From Gammaproteobacteria bacterium (GTDB lineage Bacteria; Pseudomonadota; Gammaproteobacteria; SZUA-152), in the NCBI GenBank assembly GCA_024762755.1, contig JANTGX010000015.1:1-19370 (forward strand): a DNA stretch of 19,370 nt. Reading direction: 5' to 3'. A model generated the notes under the pieces. That model did not search any database, was not told the origin of the DNA, and saw only the letters and a list, made by a program, of their open reading frames with translations. Positions 5,252 through 12,371 of this stretch are shown one piece after another. Every line of letters begins with the position of its first letter. Position 1 is the first letter of the stretch. The translations under genes were made by a program, and so were the position numbers.

Positions 5252-7516
5252 ATGCTCGAGACGCTGCGACGCATCGTGCAGGAGGTCACCAACGCCCGCG
5301 ACCTGGATCAGGCCCTGTCGATCATCGTCGAGCGGGTCAAACAGGCCATGGGGGTGGACGTCTGCTCGGTCTACCTGCACGACCACGAACGCGACGAGAA
5401 CGTCTTGATGGCCACCGACGGCCTGCGTGCCGATGCCATCGGCCGGGTGCGACTGAAGGCCGGCGAGGGCCTGGTCGGCCTGGTCGCCGAGCGGGAGGAG
5501 CCGGTCTCGCTGGCCGATGCCCCGAGTCATCCCCACTATGCCTACTTTCCCCTCACCGGCGAGGAGCACTTCAGCGTGTTTCTCGGCGTGCCCATCGTGC
5601 ACCATCGCGAGGTGCTCGGCGTGTTGGTGGTGCAGCGGCGCAATGGTATCCCCTTCGGCGAGGACAGCGTCACCTTCCTGGTGACGGTGGCCGCGCAGCT
5701 GGCCGGGGCCATCGCCCATGCCGAGGCCAGCGGCGGCATCGACGGCCTGCACCGCCGCGGTGGTATCGCCGAGCCCCTGCGAGGCCAGCCGGGCGCCCCG
5801 GGGGTGGCCCTGGGCTCGGCGCTGGTCTGCTATCGCGGCGCCGATCTGGAGGCACTGCCGGAACGACAGGTGGACGACGTGGCGGCCGAGGAGGCGCGTT
5901 TCCTGCGGGCCGTGACGGCGGTGCGGAAAGAGATCGAGGGCATGCTGGCACGCATGCAGACGGTCCTGCCGGCCGAGGACCGGGCCCTGTTCGACGCCTA
6001 TCTCATGATGCTCGACGGCGACAGTCTGGTGGGTGATACCGTGGCGCGCATCCGTCGGGGGAGTTGGGCCCAAGGTGCCTTGCGAGACACCCTGGTCGAG
6101 CACGTGCGCGCCTTCGATGCCATGGAGGACGACTACCTGCGCGAACGGGTGGAGGACGTGCGCGACCTGGGGCGTCGCATCATGGACAAACTGAGCAACG
6201 AGGAGCCGGCGGCGCCGCGGGAGTTTCCGCCCGACACCGTCCTCGTCGGCGAGGAGATCACCGCCTCCATGCTGGCCGAGGTGCCGCGGGAACGGTTGCG
6301 CGGGGTGGTCTCCGTGCGAGGTTCCAGCACCTCGCACGTGGCCATCCTGGCGCGGGCCATGAACATCGCGGCGGTGATGGGTGTGAGCGACCTGCCGGTG
6401 GGGCGCATGGAGGGCCGTCAGGTCATCGTCGATGGTTATTCCGGGCGTATCTATGTCGATCCGCCGGCGCCGGTGCGGGCAGAGTTCCGCCACCTGGCGT
6501 TGGAGGAGCAGGAGCTCTCCGACGAACTGGCCGCCCTGCGCGAGCAGCCGAGCATCACCCCCGATCACGTCGGCGTGCCGCTGTATGTCAATTCCGGTCT
6601 GCTGGCCGATATCACCCCCTCGCGGCAGAGCGGCGCCGAGGGCATCGGTCTCTATCGCACCGAGTTCCCCTTCATGATCCGCGACCGCTTCCCGGGGGAG
6701 GACGAGCAGTGCCAGATCTATCGCCAGGTCTTGACCGCCTTCGCCCCGGCGCCGGTGGTGATGCGCACCCTGGACGTGGGTGGCGACAAGGCGCTGCCCT
6801 ACTTTCCCATCGAGGAGGACAACCCCTTCCTCGGCTGGCGCGGTATCCGCATCAGCCTGGACCATCCCGAGATCTTCCTCGTCCAGCTGCGCGCCATGCT
6901 GCGCGCCAGCAGCGGACTGGGCAACATGGATCTGCTGCTGCCCATGGTCAACAGCGTGGCCGAGGTGGACGATGCCCTGCGCCTGCTGCGGCGCGCCCAC
7001 CACGAGCTCATCGACAGCGGTGCCACCATCGACCTGCCACGCGTGGGGGTGATGGTGGAGGTGCCCTCGGCGGTCTATCAGGTGCGCGAGCTGGCGCGGC
7101 GGGTGGACTTCCTCTCCGTCGGCACCAACGACCTGATCCAGTATCTGCTCGCCGTGGATCGCAACAACGCCCGTGTCGCCGATCTCTACGATGGCCTGCA
7201 CCCGGCGGTGATCCGCGCCCTGCTGCAGATCGTCGACGGCGGCCATGCCGAACAGGTGCCTGTGAGCGTCTGCGGAGAGCTGGCCGGTGATCCCGCGGCG
7301 GCCATCCTCTTGCTCGGCATGGGGGTGGACAGCCTGAGCATGAGCACCGCCAACCTGCCGCGCATCAAGTGGGTGATCCGCAGCTTCTCCCAGCAGCGTG
7401 CCCGCGCCCTGCTGCAAGAGGCGTTGACCCTCGAGTATGCCCACGCCGTGCGCAAGCTCCTCAATGCGGCCCTGGAAGACGCCGGTCTCGGCGGTTTGGT
7501 GCGCGCCGGGCGATAG
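5252..7516 (+). CDS. ptsP: Phosphoenolpyruvate-protein phosphotransferase of the nitrogen PTS (EI-Ntr)
   Basis: A 754-residue cytoplasmic enzyme that takes phosphate from PEP and passes it to NPr, heading the regulatory PTS that signals nitrogen and carbon status. Architecture: an N-terminal GAF domain (about residues 16-150), which distinguishes EI-Ntr from sugar EI; the helical NPr-binding part (about 175-300); the swivelling phosphohistidine domain with H362 in GSSTSHVAILAR; and the C-terminal PEP-binding barrel (about 430-715) with GIGLYRTEFPFM, RTLDVGGDK, the GTNDLIQY segment and CGELAGDP. All the expected catalytic residues appear present. The start MLETLRRIVQEV matches family starts, though the ribosome binding site is weak (TAGGG, close to the ATG). 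Its partners NPr and EIIA-Ntr are not in the window. Confidence 0.97.
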   Translation: MLETLRRIVQEVTNARDLDQALSIIVERVKQAMGVDVCSVYLHDHERDENVLMATDGLRADAIGRVRLKAGEGLVGLVAEREEPVSLADAPSHPHYAYFPLTGEEHFSVFLGVPIVHHREVLGVLVVQRRNGIPFGEDSVTFLVTVAAQLAGAIAHAEASGGIDGLHRRGGIAEPLRGQPGAPGVALGSALVCYRGADLEALPERQVDDVAAEEARFLRAVTAVRKEIEGMLARMQTVLPAEDRALFDAYLMMLDGDSLVGDTVARIRRGSWAQGALRDTLVEHVRAFDAMEDDYLRERVEDVRDLGRRIMDKLSNEEPAAPREFPPDTVLVGEEITASMLAEVPRERLRGVVSVRGSSTSHVAILARAMNIAAVMGVSDLPVGRMEGRQVIVDGYSGRIYVDPPAPVRAEFRHLALEEQELSDELAALREQPSITPDHVGVPLYVNSGLLADITPSRQSGAEGIGLYRTEFPFMIRDRFPGEDEQCQIYRQVLTAFAPAPVVMRTLDVGGDKALPYFPIEEDNPFLGWRGIRISLDHPEIFLVQLRAMLRASSGLGNMDLLLPMVNSVAEVDDALRLLRRAHHELIDSGATIDLPRVGVMVEVPSAVYQVRELARRVDFLSVGTNDLIQYLLAVDRNNARVADLYDGLHPAVIRALLQIVDGGHAEQVPVSVCGELAGDPAAAILLLGMGVDSLSMSTANLPRIKWVIRSFSQQRARALLQEALTLEYAHAVRKLLNAALEDAGLGGLVRAGR

Positions 7517-7557
7517 TTTATCGTCCCACGCCCAGAGAGCAGTGGAGGGGAGACGGG

Positions 7558-7626
7558 ATGAACAGATGGCATCGAGGCCGCCGGCGCCGCATCAGTAGCG
7601 TGATGCGCGGCGGCGCCACCCCATGA
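7558..7626 (+). CDS. Possible 22-residue Arg-rich leader peptide
   Basis: An ATG at 7558 is preceded by GGAGGGGA (7544-7551), the best Shine-Dalgarno in this interval, and opens a 22-codon frame (MNRWHRGRRRRISSVM...) with seven Arg. Its TGA stop overlaps the first ATG of the following membrane-protein gene (CCATGATGG), which has no ribosome binding site of its own. The in-frame TAG upstream of that gene shows its translation cannot start earlier. The simplest reading is a short leader whose translation delivers ribosomes to the next gene. Whether the peptide itself has a function is unknown, and so short a frame may be only an initiation device. Confidence 0.42.
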   Translation: MNRWHRGRRRRISSVMRGGATP

Positions 7627-9224
7627 TGGCCCGGCTGCAGGCCCTCCGCCGGCCCCGCGCCCAGGCCTGGCTCGCCGCCGCTCTGCTCGCCGTGCTCTCC
7701 GTGGTGCAGTACGCCGGCACCCTGGACAACGACTTCGTGTGGGACGCGCGCGACGTGTTCCTCAACGATCCCAGCATCCGCGAGGGCGGCCACCTGGCCG
7801 AGTACTTCAGCGAGGGTATGTTCGCCGCCGTGGGCATGGAGGGCGAGCGCTTCGCCTATCTCGACTACTACCGGCCGCTGGTGAAACTGTTGCACCGCGC
7901 CGAGTATGCCGCCTTCGGCACGGACCCCACGGGCTACAACGCGGTCAACATCGGCCTCAACGCGCTGGTGGTGGTGGCGGCCTTCTTCCTCGTCCGTGCC
8001 CTCACCGGCGATCCCCGGCTGGCCCTCGCCGCCTGCGCCCTGTATGCCGTGAACCCGGCGCGGGTGGAAGCGGTGGCCTGGGCCTATTCCGACTCCTACC
8101 TACTGTTCTCCCTGTTCGCCCTGCTGGCGTTGCTGGCCTATCACCGGCGTCGCCCGGCAATGGCCCTCGGCGCCTACGCCCTGGCCCTGCTGTCGCAGGA
8201 ATCGGCGGTGTTGCTGCCGCTGGTGCTGGTCCTCTACCACGCCCTGTGGCGCGGCGACCGCCGCTGGCGCGACTACCTCCCCCTGCTGGCCTTCATCGCC
8301 CTCACCGTGGCCTTTCTACTCCTGCGCCGTGCCGCCGTGGGCCCGACGCCGCTCACCGGCCTGCCCCTGACGAGCCTGCTCAACGGCGCCGTGCACATCC
8401 TCGCCGAGAGCGTGCGGGCCGTTTTCGTGCCGCAGTCCGGGATCTCCATCTATCGCTACCGGCCGGGCATGTTCGCCCAACTCACCCCGGCCCTGGTGGG
8501 CGACTGGTTGTTTGCCGCCGGTCTGCTGCTGTTCGCCGTCTGGCTCTGGCGGCGTGCGCGTTTGGCGCTGTTCTGGTTCCTGTGGTTCTTCGTCTGGATG
8601 GCGGTGATCTTCAATCTCGGCCAGTACGCCGAGTACTACTTCATGGACAAGATCCTCTACCTGGGGGCGTTGGGATTCTGCGTACTGCTGGCGCAGGCTC
8701 TGCTCGGGGGCCGGTTTCTGCCGCGCTGGGGGCTGTCACGACGCTGGGGCGTGGGCCTGCTGGCGGGCCTGCTGCTCGCCCACTTTGCCACCACCCTTTG
8801 GCGCACCGGCTTCTATGCGGATGAGGAGCGCTACTTCCTCGCCGCGGCCCACGCCGACCCGGACTTCGCCCTGATGCAATACGCCCTCGGCAGCCTCTAC
8901 CGCGAGCGCGGCGACCTGGCCCGTGCCGGTGAGGCCTTCTCCCGCGCCACCGTCCTCGAACCCGACCACTCCTTCGCCTGGAACAACCTGGGCAACATCC
9001 ATTTTCTGCAGGGCGACTACGACGCCGCCGTTCGCGCCTGGAAACGCGCCATCGAGGCCGATCCAAAGAATCCCCAGCCCTACTACAACGTCGGCATCGC
9101 CTTGGAACGCCTTGGCCGCCGAGAAGAGGCGCTCGACTACTACCGGCAGTATCTCCGCCTCGAGCCACACCCGCCAGCCGGGGTGCGGGCGCAGGTGCGT
9201 CGGCTGGAGGGGGCGCGGCGCTAG
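7623..9224 (+). CDS. TMTC-like membrane glycosyltransferase with C-terminal TPRs
   Basis: A 533-residue inner-membrane protein. The N-terminal half has about nine to ten hydrophobic segments (first at about 14-31). After the first comes a loop with the acidic LDNDFVWDARDVFLND motif, like the FVWDD motif of GT-C fold proteins of the eukaryotic TMTC family, then DYYRPLVKLL, FGTDPTGYNAVNIGLN and ARVEAVAWAYSDSYLLFSLF, all in TMTC order. Residues about 413-515 hold three tetratricopeptide repeats (for example AWNNLGNIHFLQGDYDAAVR). GT-C enzymes transfer sugars from lipid carriers on the outer face of the membrane; the acceptor here is unknown and TPRs may bind protein partners. It follows ptsP after 106 bases and is probably co-transcribed. 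Its start depends on a short upstream frame (7558-7626). Confidence 0.86.
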   Translation: MMARLQALRRPRAQAWLAAALLAVLSVVQYAGTLDNDFVWDARDVFLNDPSIREGGHLAEYFSEGMFAAVGMEGERFAYLDYYRPLVKLLHRAEYAAFGTDPTGYNAVNIGLNALVVVAAFFLVRALTGDPRLALAACALYAVNPARVEAVAWAYSDSYLLFSLFALLALLAYHRRRPAMALGAYALALLSQESAVLLPLVLVLYHALWRGDRRWRDYLPLLAFIALTVAFLLLRRAAVGPTPLTGLPLTSLLNGAVHILAESVRAVFVPQSGISIYRYRPGMFAQLTPALVGDWLFAAGLLLFAVWLWRRARLALFWFLWFFVWMAVIFNLGQYAEYYFMDKILYLGALGFCVLLAQALLGGRFLPRWGLSRRWGVGLLAGLLLAHFATTLWRTGFYADEERYFLAAAHADPDFALMQYALGSLYRERGDLARAGEAFSRATVLEPDHSFAWNNLGNIHFLQGDYDAAVRAWKRAIEADPKNPQPYYNVGIALERLGRREEALDYYRQYLRLEPHPPAGVRAQVRRLEGARR

Positions 9225-9278
9225 CGCCATCGACGGGGCGACAGGGGGCTGCCCCACGCCGTGCTCTTCCCGGCCAAG

Positions 9279-9306
9279 GGGACGAACATGGCGCGCCACC
9301 CGTCCC
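9279..9306. terminator. Inverted repeat between convergent genes, possible terminator
   Basis: GGGACG (9279-9284) and CGTCCC (9301-9306) form a 6-bp stem around a loop containing the palindrome TGGCGCGCCA. It lies in the 100-bp gap between the convergent TPR-protein and peptidase-barrel genes, where a bidirectional terminator would be expected. Neither strand has a T-run after the stem, so intrinsic termination is doubtful. Confidence 0.25.
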
Positions 9307-9324
9307 GTGCGCGCGAGAGGTTCC

Positions 9325-12228
9325 TCAGAAGCTCCCGCCCAGGTTCAGGTAGAGCTGGGTCTCGCCGCCGGGGTCGAGGCCGCGCGCCCAGCCGAGGCGC
9401 AGTTGCAGGGGCAGCCAGTAGCCGAGGACGACGACGCCGCTGAGTTCGGCGCCGGCGCCGCGTTTGGGCACCAGGCTGTCGATGCCGCGGTGGAAGGCGT
9501 CGCCTACGTCGAAGAACAGGCTGGCGTTGACGCGGTGCAGGCCCAAGGGCGGGGCCATCCAGCCGCGTTCGACGAGGGCCAGGGGCAGGCGCCATTCGAG
9601 GCTGGCCAGGCCCATGCGGCGGTCGCTGAGGCTGCGCAGGCCGATGGGATAGCCACGCAGGGTGTAGCGGCGGTGGGCGAAGACCGGGCCGCCGAGCAGG
9701 GCGGCGCTGGTGGGGTCGGCGGGGACGGCCTCGCTGAGGCTGCCGCCGAGGCGGAAGGGGAAGGGGTCGTCGGTGCCCCAGCCGGCGGCCAGGCGGGCGG
9801 CCAGGATGTGACCGCGGGGCAGGTCGAGGGTGCCACGCCAGTCGGCACTGTAGACACGGCCGCTGGCGTCGCTGTGGAAGACCTCGTTGTCTTCGGCCAC
9901 CAGGCGCAGGAACTGGCCGTGACTGGCGGCGATGGCGCGGGGGTAGCGGCGGCGGCTGTCGAACTCCGCGGCCAGGCCGAGCAGGCGGTCGCGCATCACG
10001 GGCTGGGGCGCGTTGCCGGCGGCCCGCCACTGGTCGGCCTCGCGTTCGCTGACCAGGCCGAGGCGCAGGGTGAGGTTGCGGCCGTAGCGGAAGAAGGGCC
10101 ACAGGGCCTCCAGGCTCAGGCGATCGTTGTTGCGCTGGCGCACGCTGTGGCCGCTGCCGTCCAATTCGCTGAGCAGGCTGCGCTGGGCACTCAGGGTGAG
10201 GGTGGGGTTCCAGCCGTCGTAGCGGTAGTCGAGGCGGCCGGTGGTCCAGTGGTTGGCGGTGTCGTAGGCGGCCTGCAGGGCGTAGCTGTGGCGCAACAGG
10301 GGGTCGCTGCCGCTGGTGACGAAGCCGATCTCGTTACGCCGATCACCGCTGGCCAGCCAGGGGAACCAGCTGGTGGGGCGCAGGCGAGGCAGGGGGTCGT
10401 AGTCGGTCTTCTGCAGGCCGGCGAGGGGGGCCGGCGAGGGACGCGGTGAGGGGCTGTGGGACTCTGGCGGGGTGGGCCAGGTGCGTTGCCCGGGCAGGCG
10501 CAGCAGGTCGTAGCCGTTGGCGCCGAGGGCGCTGATCAGCAGGCTGCCATCGGCGCGGCGCACGCCGCCCAGGGTGCCCCCCATGAGGTTGCTGAGGGTG
10601 CGGATGCGGCCGCTCTGCAGGTCCAGCTCGCGCAGGTTGAACACCCCGCCGTAGTCGGCGCTGAACAGCAGGCGTCGGCCGTCGGCGCTGTAGCGGGGGG
10701 TGATCTCCAGGTCCTGGCCGTGGGTCAGGGGCCGCCACTGGCGGGTCTCGAGGTCGAACAGCGCCAGGTTCCAAAGGCCCTGCGGGCGCCACAGGCTGGC
10801 GGCGAGAAAACGGCCGTCGGGGGAGGCATCGAGGCCACCGATGACGCTGTGATCCCGGCCCTGCCAGAGCACGGCCTGCAGCCGGCCGCGGGCATCCAGT
10901 AGGTGCAGGGCCTGGCGGCCATCGGCGTTGTGCACGGCGAAGAGCCGGCGGCCGTCGGCGGACCAGACGGCGCGCAGGTAGCGGGCACCTTGGGTCAACT
11001 GGCGCTTACGGCCGCTCCGCGGGTCGATGTGGTAGAGGTCGCCGAGCAGGCTGGTGCTGTGCACTCGGTCGAGTTCGCTGGTGACGATGCCGGCCTGGGG
11101 GTGCAGGTCGAAGGCCTGGGCGCGGCTGTCGGCCACCGCCTCGGCCGCGCCGCCGGCCGCGGGCAGGCGCATCAGGCGCGGTTCGCGGCGGGCGTCGTTG
11201 CGCAGATAGTAGACGTCGCCGTTGGCGGCGATGCGGGGCACGCTGGTGAAGTAGCCGTTACGGGTGAGGCGGGCCTGGGGTGCTGCATCGCTCGGGCCGC
11301 GCGCGCGGATGGTGGCGATCTCGGCGGCGAAGTCGGCTTGCAGCCAGGCCTCGAAATCGACCCATTGCCGGCTCAGGTCGCTGCCCAGCACCTCCATGGC
11401 GTTGTTGTTGATGAAGAACGGCAATAGGTTGTCGCTGTAGTCACGGATCCAGCGGACGATGCGCGGCTCGCCGTAGCGCTGGGCGAGGTATTGGTAGAAA
11501 TAGACCCCGTAGAGATAGCGGCTGGCGTTCATGGGCCAGCTCTCCAGCGGCTGGTTGACCTGACGCAGGGGCTTGAGGTCGTGCACCACCTCCTCACGCA
11601 TGTAGGCGCGGAACAGGCTGGACTGGCCGCGGCCGACGGCGCGTGCCTTGTCCGTCTCCTCGTAGGTGGCGATGCCCTCGATGACCCAGGGCGGCTGCAG
11701 CAGGTTGGGAAAGAGCGGCAGCAGCCGGCCGAACACCCGGCGTAGCCAGGCCGGCGCGCCCTCGGCGCGGTCCAGGTGCAGGGTGTGGGTGTATTCGTGG
11801 GTGAAGAGCAGCTCCAGCCAGTTGTCGTAGTCGCCGATCACGCTGCGCCCGTCCGGCGCCGTGGGGTAGATCAGGATGGTGTTGCGCGGCAGCGGCGTGG
11901 CGGAGCCGTTGGCGATGTCCTTGCGGTCGTCGATGACCACCTCGGTGCGCGCCCCCGGCCGCCATTGCAGGCGTGGCACCAGGCGCCGGTGGACGCGCTC
12001 GGCGATGGCGGCCAGTTCGCGCGCCAGGTCGGCGTTGCCGTCGTGGTAGTGGATGGCGAAGTGCTCGCTGGTGAGGGTGCGCCAGTGCAGCGCGGGGTCG
12101 TGGCTGAGGGCGGCCTGCAGGCCCGCCGGCAGGGTGGCGAGAAGGGCGACGAGAAAGCTGGCGAGCAACATGACGAGGCCGACGGCTGGCCGGGCCGGCC
12201 GCGGCGAACGGGGGGCGTATCGAGGCAA
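9325..12228 (-). CDS. Exported gluzincin peptidase - beta-propeller - Omp85-like barrel fusion
   Basis: A 967-residue envelope protein with three parts. Residues 1-39 are a signal peptide (RYAPRSPRPARP n-region, long hydrophobic core, cleavage near LQA). Residues about 48-300 are a peptidase-MA-like domain: HEYTH (H144, E145, H148) and WVIEGIATYEE, with E184 as likely third zinc ligand. Residues about 310-600 carry repeated strands like TolB/PD40 propellers (for example ADGRRLFAVHNAD, SPDGRFLAASLW, SADGRRLLFSADYGG). Residues about 650-967 alternate like an outer-membrane barrel, with TLRGYPIG (R858-G859-Y860) and SLFFDVGDAF as in Omp85 proteins, ending in a C-terminal Phe (LNLGGSF). A Pro/Ser-rich linker at about 620-635 separates propeller and barrel. 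The TTG at 12228 has AGGA seven bases upstream; ATG at 12171 is the alternative. Substrate and topology are unknown. The gene is divergent from the amidotransferase. Confidence 0.85.
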   Translation of the reverse strand: MPRYAPRSPRPARPAVGLVMLLASFLVALLATLPAGLQAALSHDPALHWRTLTSEHFAIHYHDGNADLARELAAIAERVHRRLVPRLQWRPGARTEVVIDDRKDIANGSATPLPRNTILIYPTAPDGRSVIGDYDNWLELLFTHEYTHTLHLDRAEGAPAWLRRVFGRLLPLFPNLLQPPWVIEGIATYEETDKARAVGRGQSSLFRAYMREEVVHDLKPLRQVNQPLESWPMNASRYLYGVYFYQYLAQRYGEPRIVRWIRDYSDNLLPFFINNNAMEVLGSDLSRQWVDFEAWLQADFAAEIATIRARGPSDAAPQARLTRNGYFTSVPRIAANGDVYYLRNDARREPRLMRLPAAGGAAEAVADSRAQAFDLHPQAGIVTSELDRVHSTSLLGDLYHIDPRSGRKRQLTQGARYLRAVWSADGRRLFAVHNADGRQALHLLDARGRLQAVLWQGRDHSVIGGLDASPDGRFLAASLWRPQGLWNLALFDLETRQWRPLTHGQDLEITPRYSADGRRLLFSADYGGVFNLRELDLQSGRIRTLSNLMGGTLGGVRRADGSLLISALGANGYDLLRLPGQRTWPTPPESHSPSPRPSPAPLAGLQKTDYDPLPRLRPTSWFPWLASGDRRNEIGFVTSGSDPLLRHSYALQAAYDTANHWTTGRLDYRYDGWNPTLTLSAQRSLLSELDGSGHSVRQRNNDRLSLEALWPFFRYGRNLTLRLGLVSEREADQWRAAGNAPQPVMRDRLLGLAAEFDSRRRYPRAIAASHGQFLRLVAEDNEVFHSDASGRVYSADWRGTLDLPRGHILAARLAAGWGTDDPFPFRLGGSLSEAVPADPTSAALLGGPVFAHRRYTLRGYPIGLRSLSDRRMGLASLEWRLPLALVERGWMAPPLGLHRVNASLFFDVGDAFHRGIDSLVPKRGAGAELSGVVVLGYWLPLQLRLGWARGLDPGGETQLYLNLGGSF

Positions 12229-12371
12229 AGTGGAGTCCTGTACTGTGCTTTTGCACGATGATGCCCGGATCGACGCCCCCTTGCATAGGCCGAATTGCAC
12301 AGGCGACTCGCCGGCCTCGCGATCCGGGGTAGAATCCGGGGCTTCCATCCCTGAGCGCGGAGTAGAACCCC

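Noticed and set aside
4910..7444. An 844-codon open frame on the minus strand across rppH and ptsP
   Set aside because: It is antisense to two well-supported genes, and its His/Gln/Gly/Asp-rich composition is what GC-rich coding DNA gives in the opposite frame. No family motif is visible.
8923..10449. A 508-codon plus-strand frame spanning the end of the TPR gene and the barrel domain
   Set aside because: It joins an out-of-frame reading of the TPR gene to an antisense reading of the barrel. There is no domain signature and no plausible start.
12295..12335. Promoter for the amidotransferase formed by TTGCAC and TAGAAT
   Set aside because: The spacing is 29 bases, far from the 16-18 usual for sigma70. 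I found no better pair, so no promoter is called there.
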